Shown in pieces: positions 45,432-54,293 of a stretch of 59,242 nt of DNA. A program made the translations under genes and the position numbers. This DNA is from Deltaproteobacteria bacterium. GTDB taxonomy: Bacteria > Desulfobacterota > Syntrophia > Syntrophales > UBA5619. The notes under the pieces are model-generated. The model searched no databases and had not been told where the DNA came from. It saw only the letters and a program-made list of their open reading frames with translations. The stretch lies in NCBI GenBank assembly GCA_023487865.1, contig JAMDBG010000032.1, forward strand, positions 1-59,242, written 5' to 3'. Each line of letters starts with the position of its first letter. The first letter of the stretch is position 1.

Positions 45432-46145
45432 TTGAAACGCTTTATTTTTCTGACAACGGTCATTGTGATGGGTATGGCCTTTTTCAACGCCGAATCTCGC
45501 GCGATGAATACAGCAGGCTCTTATTCCATTCATGATGCAGTTCGACAATATATTGAGGGGAACATACCATGGCCGCCAGATACGGTTCGCGTGGACTTCC
45601 TGTCAGTAGAAAAAGAATCCACCACACAGAATCACAATACCACACTAAGGGTTGAACCCGTCGGCAACCCAGACTTCATTGGTGATATGGTCTTTTTAGT
45701 CAAAACTTTCAAAGGCGGCAGCCTCTTGAAAACGCAATCCGTAAGGACAAGGATCGAGGTCCTACGGGATGTCGTTGTTGCAGCAAGGGCGCTTCCTTCT
45801 GGGACAACTCTGACAAATAGCGATGTGAAAACTATTCGGAAATGGGTCCGACGAATTCACCCTCAGTCTTTGTCCTCTATCCAGTCGGCATCGGGTAAGC
45901 GGCTGATCTTACAGGTTGCCCCCGGCACGGAAATTCTTGCCACGATGTTGAAAGAAACTCCTCTGGTGAGGAAAGGAAAAATCGTGAGGATGGTTTTTAA
46001 TAACGGCCTAATGCATATTGTGACTGTCGGCCTGTCAGAAGAAGATGGTGTTGCCGGCAACATCGTCCGTGTAAAGAATATCACATCCAACAAAGTCATC
46101 TACGCCAAGGTCCTGAGCGATTCCTTGGTCGGGATAGAGTTTTAG
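45432..46145 (+). CDS. flgA: P-ring assembly chaperone FlgA
   Basis: 237 residues: signal peptide (about 1-24), then the FlgA/SAF domains (VVVAARALPSGTTLTNSDVKTI and GTEILATMLKETPLVRKGKIVRMVF). A periplasmic chaperone for FlgI. TTG start three bases behind flgG's stop, with AGAGGT overlapping the end of flgG. Confidence 0.92.
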   Translation: MKRFIFLTTVIVMGMAFFNAESRAMNTAGSYSIHDAVRQYIEGNIPWPPDTVRVDFLSVEKESTTQNHNTTLRVEPVGNPDFIGDMVFLVKTFKGGSLLKTQSVRTRIEVLRDVVVAARALPSGTTLTNSDVKTIRKWVRRIHPQSLSSIQSASGKRLILQVAPGTEILATMLKETPLVRKGKIVRMVFNNGLMHIVTVGLSEEDGVAGNIVRVKNITSNKVIYAKVLSDSLVGIEF

Positions 46146-46153
46146 GAGGCAGC

Positions 46154-46846
46154 ATGAAAATACACTTTATAGGCCTCTCGTTATTGGCTCTATTATGCAG
46201 TTGCTCTTTCTACGGCACCCGCCCGGATGCTATACAACCACAAGCAAAGACTCTTCCGGTTCCGATTGTAAAGCCTGATCACTCTCCGGGTTCGCTGTGG
46301 CCCGGGGAAAGCGGTCGGAACATGCTCTTCACTGATAACAAAGCCCGTTATGTGAACGACATTGTAACCATCATTATCGACGAGTCGTCAAGCGGGCAAA
46401 ACCAGGCCAGCACCAGTACGAGTAAAAATAGCGCTTCAAATTCAGATATCAGTGCCATGCTTGGACTGGATACCTCGATTAAGAACGCCAACTCCAATCT
46501 CGGGGGTAAGCTTTCTGTGGGAGGGACATCCGCCAGCACGCTCAAAGGAGCAGGCGATACGTCTCGTGGCGGGAAGCTGCAAGCGCGCCTGACGGCGCGT
46601 GTGGTCAAGGTGTTGGACAACGGCAACCTCCTGATTGAAGGGAGACGACAGCTGACACTCAACGCTGAAGACCAGTTCATTGTCATCACGGGTGTGATCA
46701 GATCGGAAGATATCATGGCGGATAACTGGGTCCTGTCGTCAAACATGGCGGACGCCAGAATCCTTTATACGGGAAGCGGTGTATTGACCGACAAACAGCA
46801 TCCCGGTTGGATGACACGTGCTTTAGATTGGGGGTGGCCGTTCTGA
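46154..46846 (+). CDS. flgH: Flagellar L-ring lipoprotein FlgH
   Basis: 230-residue outer-membrane lipoprotein with a lipobox ending at Cys 17 (LLCSC) and the FlgH signatures SLWPGESGRNMLFTDNKARYVND and TARVVKVLDNGNLLIEGRRQL. Forms the L ring, so the cell has an outer membrane. The stop overlaps flgI's start by one base. Confidence 0.96.
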   Translation: MKIHFIGLSLLALLCSCSFYGTRPDAIQPQAKTLPVPIVKPDHSPGSLWPGESGRNMLFTDNKARYVNDIVTIIIDESSSGQNQASTSTSKNSASNSDISAMLGLDTSIKNANSNLGGKLSVGGTSASTLKGAGDTSRGGKLQARLTARVVKVLDNGNLLIEGRRQLTLNAEDQFIVITGVIRSEDIMADNWVLSSNMADARILYTGSGVLTDKQHPGWMTRALDWGWPF

Positions 46847-48012
46847 TGAAAAAAAATTCTTTTCTTATTATACTAATCGCATTTTTTCTTCTGATGGCGG
46901 CCTTTCCACTCCAAGCCGCAAGGATCAAAGATATTTCCTCCATCGGCGGGGTTCGCGAGAATCAGTTGATCGGATATGGTTTGGTGGTTGGACTCATGGG
47001 CACTGGCGATGATGTTAAAAACGGTTTTACAAAAGAAACCATTGCCAACATGCTGAGCCGACACGGCCTCTCTATGAGGGACCGAACATTGAAATCAAAG
47101 AACATTGCTGCAGTAATGGTTACGGCCATTCTCCCGCCTTTTGCTAAGACCGGCGCCAGGATTGATGTGACGGTATCCTCCATTGGAGATGCGACAAGCC
47201 TTTCCGGCGGCCAGCTCCTGATGACTCCTTTACGGGCCGTGGACGGTGAGATCTACGCGTTGGCCCAGGGGCCCCTTGTTCTGGGCGGCTTCTCCGCCGG
47301 TGGTGCAAACGCAAGTGTGACCAAGAACCAGACAAATGTTGGGATCATCGCCAACGGTGCCTTTGTTGAACGAGAAGTAAAATATCCTTTTGGTCAAGAT
47401 CGTAAATTTACGATCAATCTATTTCAGCCGGATTTCACGACTGCAACAAAGCTGGCCGCTACCCTCGTCAACACAATCAAGGGAATAGAAGCACAGGCCA
47501 TTGATTCCGGAACCATCGCCGTCAGCCTCGGAACTTCATATGAGAGCAACATGGCCCTAACGATTGCGGCAGTGGAAAATATTGACGTATCCGTAGAAAC
47601 CGTTGCAGTTGTTGTCATGAATGAAAAAACGGGCACCGTTGTTATGGGTGAAAATGTGCGGATTTCGACGGTTGCCGTTTCACATGGCAACCTGAGCATA
47701 CAAATCAAGGAAAACATAAATGTCTCTCAGCCCCTGCCCTTCGCACCCCGTCCAACTGAAGGCAGTAAGCCTGTGGCGGACCGCAAAGAAGGAACCATTG
47801 TCGCGCCGGGCGGACAGACGGTCATAACAAAAGATACCGCTGTGAACGTGCAGGAAGAAAAAAAGCAGTTGATGGTCATCCCCAAGGGTGTCACGATCCA
47901 AGATGTGGTCATGGCCCTTAACGCCATCGGCGTTACACCGCGCGACCTGATTACCATTATTCAGACGATTAAAGCTGCCGGTGCATTGCAGGCGGATCTG
48001 AGAATTATTTGA
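46846..48012 (+). CDS. flgI: Flagellar P-ring protein FlgI
   Basis: 388-residue periplasmic ring protein: signal peptide (about 1-25), then RIKDISSIGGVRENQLIGYGLVVGL and the conserved SIGDATSLSGGQLLMTPL motif; C-terminal GVTPRDLITIIQTIKAAGAL. ATG 46846 overlaps the flgH stop; a longer frame starting inside flgH is not supported. Confidence 0.97.
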   Translation: MKKNSFLIILIAFFLLMAAFPLQAARIKDISSIGGVRENQLIGYGLVVGLMGTGDDVKNGFTKETIANMLSRHGLSMRDRTLKSKNIAAVMVTAILPPFAKTGARIDVTVSSIGDATSLSGGQLLMTPLRAVDGEIYALAQGPLVLGGFSAGGANASVTKNQTNVGIIANGAFVEREVKYPFGQDRKFTINLFQPDFTTATKLAATLVNTIKGIEAQAIDSGTIAVSLGTSYESNMALTIAAVENIDVSVETVAVVVMNEKTGTVVMGENVRISTVAVSHGNLSIQIKENINVSQPLPFAPRPTEGSKPVADRKEGTIVAPGGQTVITKDTAVNVQEEKKQLMVIPKGVTIQDVVMALNAIGVTPRDLITIIQTIKAAGALQADLRII

Positions 48013-48014
48013 TT

Positions 48015-48335
48015 ATGGACGAAATATCTTCTATTATAACAGCAGATATAAAAGCCTCGCAGATTGCGACTGGCCGAACAATTGATCCTGAACAAGAAAA
48101 GAAACTAAAAAAAGTATGTGCCGATTTCGAGTCGATGCTAGTATTCCAGTTACTCAAAACCATGCGACAAACAGTACCAAAGAACGGACTATTGAAACCA
48201 TCGCAGGGCAAGGAGACATACCAGATGATGCTGGATCAAAAGATAGCCGATGATCTGGCCAACAAAGGACAGGGACTGGGTCTGCAAACGATACTCTATA
48301 ACCAGATTACCAGGCAAAATTTTAAAAAAGATTAA
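48015..48335 (+). CDS. flgJ: Rod-binding protein FlgJ (single-domain form)
   Basis: 106 residues covering only the N-terminal rod-capping domain of FlgJ (CADFESMLVFQLLKTMRQT, YQMMLDQKIADDLANKGQGLGLQ). The C-terminal peptidoglycan hydrolase half of enteric FlgJ is absent, as in many deltaproteobacteria, so wall penetration needs a separate enzyme not seen here. ATG 48015 is preferred over the overlapping TTG 48009. Confidence 0.88.
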   Translation: MDEISSIITADIKASQIATGRTIDPEQEKKLKKVCADFESMLVFQLLKTMRQTVPKNGLLKPSQGKETYQMMLDQKIADDLANKGQGLGLQTILYNQITRQNFKKD

Positions 48336-48360
48336 AGTCTTTGTGAAAAAATGTCGATAC
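48333..48360 (+). promoter_or_regulatory. Sigma-28 promoter for flgM operon
   Basis: TAAA, 16-base spacer, GTCGATAC (6 of 8 to GCCGATAA), in the gap between flgJ and flgM. The element geometry equals that of the fliD and fliC promoters. Drives flgM and probably flgN-flgK-flgL-csrA-fliW. Confidence 0.7.
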
Positions 48361-48388
48361 CTGGATTAAGACTAATAAGAGGTGATCT

Positions 48389-48694
48389 ATGATTTCAAAA
48401 GTAAAAGACGCTTCCGCGCAAATAGTCCAGCAGTATCAAAAGATCGACTCCGCGAAAAACGAGGATGACAAGCCTGTCGGAGCAGATAAAACTATTGCGG
48501 CCGAGAGGGTTGATCTCTCCAACAAGGCTAAAGACATTCAAAAGATAAAGCAGGTTCTGGATCAAACACCCGAGGTTCGCGATGAAAAAGTCCAGGAATT
48601 GAAGCACCAAATTGAAATTGGAAGCTATGCAATCGATCCGGGCAGAATCGCAGATAAAATGTTGGGTGAATCTCTGATTGACATCATTGTCTAA
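48389..48694 (+). CDS. flgM: Anti-sigma-28 factor FlgM
   Basis: 101-residue, mostly disordered protein with the C-terminal sigma-binding helices (ERVDLSNKAKDIQKIKQVLDQTPEVRDEKV and SYAIDPGRIADKMLGESL). Holds FliA inactive until it is exported after hook completion. AAGAGGTGA upstream of ATG. Confidence 0.93.
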   Translation: MISKVKDASAQIVQQYQKIDSAKNEDDKPVGADKTIAAERVDLSNKAKDIQKIKQVLDQTPEVRDEKVQELKHQIEIGSYAIDPGRIADKMLGESLIDIIV

Positions 48695-48780
48695 GAGTGG
48701 GTCGCTAGGGTTAAATGCCCTGTTTACTATAAAATTCCCATCAAAGCGGCTGGAGGTAAATCTTCCACTGGAAGTGAGCC

Positions 48781-49290
48781 ATGAACAAAGATCTTGATTA
48801 TCTGTATAATTCACTATTACTTGCAATGGGACAGGAATATGAGCGCTATCAAGAGCTTCTCATAACGATTGAGGATGAAACTGAAATTTTAAAAAAGTGC
48901 GTCCTTGCGGATATTCTTAACTGCAACACAAAAAAAGAGATGATCCTTCTTTCATTAAACATCGCATTAGATATGCGGATTAGCGCCATCAATAAGATTG
49001 CTGAGTACTTACATATCGATAAACCTGTATCCATATCCGAAATCATTGCCCACGCGCACAACCGTATCGGGCAAAATCTGATGGATTATCAGGAAAAATT
49101 TGCCGATTTGATTACGCGGATCAACAAAGTCAATAACAATAACAAACACCTTATTACCTTTTCTCTTGCCAATGTAAACAATATTATTAGCTATATCAAC
49201 AGCTTGACATCTTCCCACCTAAATTATAACCCCGCCGGCCAAATAAAGGCCGGGAACTTGCATGGCAGGTTAATATCACAGGCAGGATGA
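48781..49290 (+). CDS. flgN: FlgN-type export chaperone
   Basis: 169-residue helical protein (MNKDLDYLYNSLLLAMGQEYERYQELL...) with the FlgN pattern of an N-terminal antiparallel helical hairpin and a late segment before flgK/flgL, its usual substrates. Identification relies on helical pattern and its place between flgM and flgK. GGAAGTGAG precedes ATG. Confidence 0.8.
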   Translation: MNKDLDYLYNSLLLAMGQEYERYQELLITIEDETEILKKCVLADILNCNTKKEMILLSLNIALDMRISAINKIAEYLHIDKPVSISEIIAHAHNRIGQNLMDYQEKFADLITRINKVNNNNKHLITFSLANVNNIISYINSLTSSHLNYNPAGQIKAGNLHGRLISQAG

Positions 49291-49315
49291 TGCTCCCTGC
49301 GGGAAGGATATTGAC

Positions 49316-50707
49316 ATGTCGATCAGCAACCTTTTATTGACAGCAAGAGATTCCCTATTTGCCCACAGAATGGCCATCGACATCACCGGTGGAAACGTCG
49401 CTAATGTCAACACACCAGGCTACACACGCCAGCGGCTGGACCTGAGATCTGTCGGCAGCGCCAATATCAGAGACGCCAACGCCCAGATTGGCGTTGCCAT
49501 TAACAATGTCGAACGAATCTATAACCAATACATCGAAACCCAAGTCATCGAACAAAATCAGAATTTGAGTTACAGCGACACCATGCTGCAGGGGCTCCAG
49601 AACATAGAGCGTATGCTTGATGATACAAGCGGCAATGGACTCAACGACCGTCTGAACAAGTTTTGGTCTTCCTGGGAAAACCTGTCCAACAACCCCACAG
49701 GGAAGGTGGAAAGAAACGACCTGCTCTTTGCTGCGAAAAACCTTGCCGAAACGATTAATTCCTACAAACAGAATCTCGATACTATCAACGCGGACATGAA
49801 TCGCAGCATCACAGAAACCGTTTTCCAAATCAATAATAAGGTTGAAGAGATCAGAGATCTGAACGAAAAGATCTTAGGAACGGGAAGTAATGAGCTTGAG
49901 AGTAGGAGCTCCTTACTCGACAACCGCTCCCAAGCACTGAAAGACCTTAGCAACCTGATCAACATCAGCGAGCTGGAAAATTCTGACGGCACGATCAATG
50001 TATTTCTTCCCAACGGGGAACCCCTCGTCCAGGGCAAGACAAGCCAGACTCTCGCTGTCGGACTGGATGTCAGCGGTCTATTAAGCAACATCTACTTGAC
50101 CAATAAGCCAGCCGAGTCACTCAATGGCACCCTGACCAAAGGCGAGCTCGGCGCCTTTATCGAGTTACAGAATACGGTCATCCCTAAATACGTAACATAT
50201 ATGAACGATTTTTCAGTTGCCCTTTCAACCCGCACGAATGAATTGCACACCAGTGGGTATGATGCGTACAAGAACATAGGAGTTGACTTTTTTGTCATCG
50301 CAGACATAGACAACCCATCCGGCACTATCGGTGTCAACAGCATCATTACGGACGATCCCAACAGGATTGCCGGCTCCGAGACAGTTACAGGGGATGGTGA
50401 AATTGCCCGTAGAATCGCCGCCGTTCAGAACGAACTGCTCATGGATGGCGGAACCGCGACTCTCAACAACTTCCTCGCTGCCATGGTCGGAGAGATAGGG
50501 AGCCAGGTGGCCGACGCAGAAATGGACAGCGACTACCAGACGATTATCATGAACCAGTTGGAGAACCAGCGGGAGTCCATATCCGGCGTGTCGATCGATG
50601 AAGAGATGATCCAGTTGATCAAGTATCAGATGGGCTACACAGCTGCGGGTAAGCTTGTCGTTTCAGCGGAGGATATGCTGGATACATTGATAGAACTTAT
50701 CAAGTAA
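49316..50707 (+). CDS. flgK: Hook-filament junction protein FlgK (HAP1)
   Basis: 463 residues with the flagellar rod/hook N terminus (FAHRMAIDITGGNVANVNTPGYTRQRLDL, about 16-44) and the C-terminal flagellin-like helices (NQLENQRESISGVSIDEEMIQLIKYQMGY). Forms the junction between hook and filament. Confidence 0.96.
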   Translation: MSISNLLLTARDSLFAHRMAIDITGGNVANVNTPGYTRQRLDLRSVGSANIRDANAQIGVAINNVERIYNQYIETQVIEQNQNLSYSDTMLQGLQNIERMLDDTSGNGLNDRLNKFWSSWENLSNNPTGKVERNDLLFAAKNLAETINSYKQNLDTINADMNRSITETVFQINNKVEEIRDLNEKILGTGSNELESRSSLLDNRSQALKDLSNLINISELENSDGTINVFLPNGEPLVQGKTSQTLAVGLDVSGLLSNIYLTNKPAESLNGTLTKGELGAFIELQNTVIPKYVTYMNDFSVALSTRTNELHTSGYDAYKNIGVDFFVIADIDNPSGTIGVNSIITDDPNRIAGSETVTGDGEIARRIAAVQNELLMDGGTATLNNFLAAMVGEIGSQVADAEMDSDYQTIIMNQLENQRESISGVSIDEEMIQLIKYQMGYTAAGKLVVSAEDMLDTLIELIK

Positions 50708-50717
50708 GGAGTGATCT

Positions 50718-51929
50718 ATGAGAGTCACTGACACTATGAGATACAACACGGCCATCAGCAATATTTTCAATGCCCAGGCCCAGTACAACGATATCTCGGA
50801 GAAACTTGCAAGTCAGAAAAATATTAACCGGGCGTCGGATGACCCGGTCGCGGCCACAAAGCTCATCGAGATACGACGGGACAAAGCCGCAAATGAACAG
50901 TACAAGAAAAATATGGATTCCACCAATTCTTGGATTACGGCAACTGAATCCAATTTATTCGGTGCATATGATCTGCTTGTCAAGGCACAGGAAATCGCTG
51001 TAGGACAATCCACTGCAACAGCTAGTGAAACGACGCGGAAAATCATGGCCGAGAGCGTCAAGTCGCTCATCGGTGAAATGGGAAGACTGGCCAACGCGAA
51101 AATGGGATATCGTTATCTGTTTTCCGGAACACGTGACGACGTCGCGCCCTTCTCAACAGTAGCGATGGATGCAACAATCGAGGCCGCCGCCGCCGCTGCG
51201 AACAATTCATTTCAGGGAACCGTTGTATCATCCGGTACATTCACAGGCAGTACCAATAAGACCTATGTCGTCAAGATTACGGATGTGACGACCATTGGCG
51301 AGTTCCTTGGTCAGGCAGAATATCAGAGCTCAGCGGATGGTGGCAAAACGTGGAGTGCGGCCGCGACGCTCCCGGCGGGCGGTTCGGTCGACCTAGGTGA
51401 AGGCGTTACCCTCACATTTGACGATCTCGGTGCAACGGCGGGCTTTGGTGAAAATGATATTTTTTATGTGAATGCCGTTGCTCCCGGCTACTATCGAGGC
51501 AACGACGGGACTTTATCGATGCCAATCAGCCGCGGAGCGATTGTCGACTACAATATCACTGGTTCTGAAGCTTTCACCGCAGCGGGAAGCAATGGCGTAG
51601 ACATCTTCAAGACGCTCAATGACCTGAAGGACGCCCTGAGCAGCAATAACGCACAGGGCATTTCCGCCCAAATAGACAACCTGAAAAACGCGCAAAACCA
51701 GGTCACACTGAACCAGTCCCTCAGCGGTTCGAAAGCGAACTACATTGAAGTGGCGAAAAACAACCTGGAGGAAGTCGACATGCAGTTGAACTCACTGCTT
51801 TCCCAAACACAAGACGCAGACCTTGCGGATCTTTCAACCAAGCTGGCCATGAAAGAGATTGCATTACAGGCGTCTTACGCTATTGCCTCAAAAATCGGCA
51901 ACACGACAATCCTTGATATTCTTGAATAA
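50718..51929 (+). CDS. flgL: Hook-filament junction protein FlgL (HAP3)
   Basis: 403 residues. The N terminus (MRYNTAISNIFNAQAQYNDISEKLASQKNINRASDDPVAATKL) and C terminus (LADLSTKLAMKEIALQASYAIASKI) are the flagellin-like helical domains; the centre (about 150-265) is an inserted beta domain, making it longer than enteric FlgL. AAGGAGTGA upstream of ATG. Confidence 0.95.
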   Translation: MRVTDTMRYNTAISNIFNAQAQYNDISEKLASQKNINRASDDPVAATKLIEIRRDKAANEQYKKNMDSTNSWITATESNLFGAYDLLVKAQEIAVGQSTATASETTRKIMAESVKSLIGEMGRLANAKMGYRYLFSGTRDDVAPFSTVAMDATIEAAAAAANNSFQGTVVSSGTFTGSTNKTYVVKITDVTTIGEFLGQAEYQSSADGGKTWSAAATLPAGGSVDLGEGVTLTFDDLGATAGFGENDIFYVNAVAPGYYRGNDGTLSMPISRGAIVDYNITGSEAFTAAGSNGVDIFKTLNDLKDALSSNNAQGISAQIDNLKNAQNQVTLNQSLSGSKANYIEVAKNNLEEVDMQLNSLLSQTQDADLADLSTKLAMKEIALQASYAIASKIGNTTILDILE

Positions 51930-51948
51930 AGTGCGGAAAGGCAAATAA

Positions 51949-52176
51949 ATGTTGATCCTGACAAGGAAGTTGGGAGAGTCCATAACCATCGGCGATGACA
52001 TCAAGATCACTTTTTTAGATATCAAGGGGAAACAGTTACGGATAGGGATAGACGCTCCTAAATATGTCTCCATCTATCGCGATGAGATCTACCAGGCTAT
52101 TCAGGAACAAAATCTCCAGGCCGCCGCATCCGATATCCAGATATCGAATGTCTGGGAAAAATTGACAGAGAAGTAA
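51949..52176 (+). CDS. csrA: Carbon storage/translation regulator CsrA
   Basis: 75 residues, MLILTRKLGESITIGDDIKITFLDIKGKQLRIGIDAPKYVSIYRDEIY, containing the GxxLRIGIDAP core and the basic RDEIY edge that binds GGA in mRNA. GGAAAGG before ATG. Adjacent to fliW, its protein antagonist, and upstream of flagellin whose leader has ANGGA motifs. Likely part of flagellin homeostasis. Confidence 0.96.
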   Translation: MLILTRKLGESITIGDDIKITFLDIKGKQLRIGIDAPKYVSIYRDEIYQAIQEQNLQAAASDIQISNVWEKLTEK

Positions 52177-52279
52177 TTTGACTGCCGTCTGTAGTTTGGC
52201 CAAGATTACCATACCGCTTCAGAATGATCAGCACTAAAAAGGTGAATGCATAGCGAATAATATATGAGGGGTAAGAACC

Positions 52280-52789
52280 GTGAAAATCGAAACAACACGC
52301 TTTGGCGAGATCGACATAAAAGAATCCGAACTGATTGTGATGAAGGGCCCTATTTTAGGTTTTGAACACCTCAGTCGCTTTGTACTGCTGATTCGTGACA
52401 AAGCCACACCGCTTTGTTGGTTACAGTCCGTTGAGGATCCTTCCATCGCCTTTGTGGTTATCAATCCGCGCATTATAAGGCCGGACTACAACCCGGCTAT
52501 TTTGGCGGAGGATCTTGAAATCGTGGGTATTAAAAACAGTGAAGACATCGCCTTGCTCGTCATTGTCACGGTCCGGTCTCAGCCGTTCCGGGTGACAGCC
52601 AATATCAGGGCGCCTCTTCTGATCAATGCCGAAACCAGAACGGCCCGTCAGGTCGTTCTTGACGATCCCGAATATCCGATTCAGTATGACGTCAGCGATC
52701 ACAAGGCGGATGTGAACAAAGGCTTATCAGTAACAGACGGGGAATTAACAGGAAGTGCAAGCCGTCTTGCACCACAGGCGGTAGTCTGA
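52280..52789 (+). CDS. fliW: Flagellar assembly factor FliW
   Basis: 169 residues with the FliW fold pattern (TTRFGEIDIKESELIVMKGPILGFEHLSRFVLL, then PNP-like DIALLVIVTVRSQPFRVTANIRAPLLINAETRTARQVVL). Binds CsrA or flagellin and links filament subunit level to csrA activity. GGGGTAAG before GTG 52280. Follows csrA after a 103-base gap with no clear promoter. Confidence 0.94.
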   Translation: MKIETTRFGEIDIKESELIVMKGPILGFEHLSRFVLLIRDKATPLCWLQSVEDPSIAFVVINPRIIRPDYNPAILAEDLEIVGIKNSEDIALLVIVTVRSQPFRVTANIRAPLLINAETRTARQVVLDDPEYPIQYDVSDHKADVNKGLSVTDGELTGSASRLAPQAVV

Positions 52790-52838
52790 TTACGAAGAAG
52801 TTTACAGACAGGATGTTGCGAAATTTTAATAATTTAAA

Positions 52839-53189
52839 TTAAACTTTCCTGTTGAAGATCATTCCTGCCAGTTCGCTCATTTTGGCATATAAACTCTGAA
52901 GTTCCTTCGCAGGGATTTCACGAACCACCTCGCCTGTATCTTTATTCACGACAGTGACTGAGATCTTTTCACCACGTTCTCCATAAGTGGAATACTGAAG
53001 ACTGACGTTCATACTGTCGATCTGTTCCTGCATACTCTCGATCATCTGTCTCATCTTTTCATTATTAACTTCTGCATCCTCAGCTGAGGCCTGTCGTGTC
53101 TGGCCAGGTCCCATCTGCGGTATAGGTACGGCTGCGATTGCCGGTTCGCCCGTTATTGCGCTATTTGTCTCCACGGCCCTGATGTCCAC
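52839..53189 (-). CDS. flaG: FlaG family flagellar protein
   Basis: 116 residues with the FlaG C-terminal pattern (LQYSTYGERGEKISVTVVNKDTGEVVREIPAKELQSLYAKMSELAGMIF). FlaG influences filament length. The start at GTG 53189 is chosen because GGAGG then lies seven bases upstream; the earlier GTG 53198 overlaps that site. Convergent with fliW. Confidence 0.9.
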   Translation of the reverse strand: MDIRAVETNSAITGEPAIAAVPIPQMGPGQTRQASAEDAEVNNEKMRQMIESMQEQIDSMNVSLQYSTYGERGEKISVTVVNKDTGEVVREIPAKELQSLYAKMSELAGMIFNRKV

Positions 53190-53225
53190 TTTATTCACCT
53201 CCTCTCGTTTATCTCTTTATATCTG

Positions 53226-53253
53226 CTATCGGTATTCCGCGATAAAAACTTGA
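53226..53253 (-). promoter_or_regulatory. Candidate sigma-28 promoter for flaG
   Basis: On the minus strand TCAA, 16-base spacer, ACCGATAG: 6 of 8 matches to GCCGATAA and a weak -35. Same geometry as the better sigma-28 elements. It lies between the FliT-like gene and flaG. Confidence 0.45.
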
Positions 53254-53270
53254 ATCACTCTTATGAACGA

Positions 53271-53714
53271 TCAAGAGCGCACGCTAAGGAATTTCGGTAT
53301 TCGTTGCGTTTTGTCGACATACCCTTGGATTCCTTGTCTTTGTTGGTTAATGACAGTCAGATCATTCCGTAAAGCTTCACAACTGCGGGCCGCGATGGCA
53401 GTACAAACCTGATTTGTCGAATTGATCTGTCTCAGCTTACCGCCGAGATCATCGGACATACTTGCCACCCGCTGAAAGATCGCCGAACGCTGATCGAGCG
53501 GGATTGAATGCTGGTAACGACTGATTCGTCGATCCAGTCCATCAATCTCCCCTATTAATTCTTCGCGGCATTTGATAAACCGGTCCACCTCTTCCATCTC
53601 TTCTGTTTCAATCGCATTTTTAAGAAGTTCTGTGACGGACAGGAACTCGTCGTATGCCTTGCCTTTTTCTACGAGCATCGCAAATATTTCCTCTGCAGGA
53701 CTCGCTGTTTTCAT
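53271..53714 (-). CDS. FliT/FlgN-like helical export chaperone
   Basis: 147-residue predicted all-helical protein with heptad-like Leu/Ile/Glu spacing (EIFAMLVEKGKAYDEFLSVTELLKNAIETEEMEEVDRFI). Sited between fliS and flaG, where a FliT-like FliD chaperone is common. No diagnostic motif is visible, so FliT identity is inferred from location and secondary structure. ATG 53714 has TTGGAGAT upstream; the longer frame is unsupported. Confidence 0.6.
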   Translation of the reverse strand: MKTASPAEEIFAMLVEKGKAYDEFLSVTELLKNAIETEEMEEVDRFIKCREELIGEIDGLDRRISRYQHSIPLDQRSAIFQRVASMSDDLGGKLRQINSTNQVCTAIAARSCEALRNDLTVINQQRQGIQGYVDKTQRIPKFLSVRS

Positions 53715-53742
53715 TGCATCTATCTCCAAATACAAGATCGAA

Positions 53743-54204
53743 TTAAGCGCTCCACATTCTTGCCGTTGCGACCGGGGGGGCACCAATACGGGCCGGCATC
53801 TCGACCATCATTTGGGGTCTGGCCTCACTCCTGTCAGAGGGCATGATGATCGCTTTCCATGCCGATTCAAGCTCTTCCAGCATTCGGATGATTATTGCGA
53901 ACATGTTTATATCTTTTTTAATATCGGCTTCTAGGAGGCTCCGTGTCATGTACTTATAGAGTTCGTCAAGATTTTTGGCTATGGAGCCACCCTTTTTAAA
54001 ATCCAGGGCATTGTTCAACTCACAGATGATGTCAAGCGCCTTTTGCAGGCTCTTTGCTTTTGCTTCGTACTCCTTGGCCACGTAGTGTTCTCGCGCGGTT
54101 TTCAAATTTAGAATCGCCTGACTGTAACAGATGAGGATCAATTTCTTCGGATCAGCCGTCAAGAAACTGATCTCCTGATAGGTACCCATGCCTTTTTCCA
54201 CCAT
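53743..54204 (-). CDS. fliS: Flagellin chaperone FliS
   Basis: 153 residues with the FliS pattern YQEISFLTADPKKLILICYSQAILNLKTA and KNLDELYKYMTRSLLEADIKKD. Binds the C-terminal helices of flagellin before export. AAAGGAGAT before ATG. It follows fliD (downstream on the minus strand) and carries a longer C-terminal tail than enteric FliS. Confidence 0.94.
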   Translation of the reverse strand: MVEKGMGTYQEISFLTADPKKLILICYSQAILNLKTAREHYVAKEYEAKAKSLQKALDIICELNNALDFKKGGSIAKNLDELYKYMTRSLLEADIKKDINMFAIIIRMLEELESAWKAIIMPSDRSEARPQMMVEMPARIGAPPVATARMWSA

Positions 54205-54293
54205 TTCTTTATCTCCTTTTCCGGATTTCCATAGATGTATTGCTTCCGCAAATTTTGATGAAATATTTACTTTTTTTCTGTCCCTTCACTTTA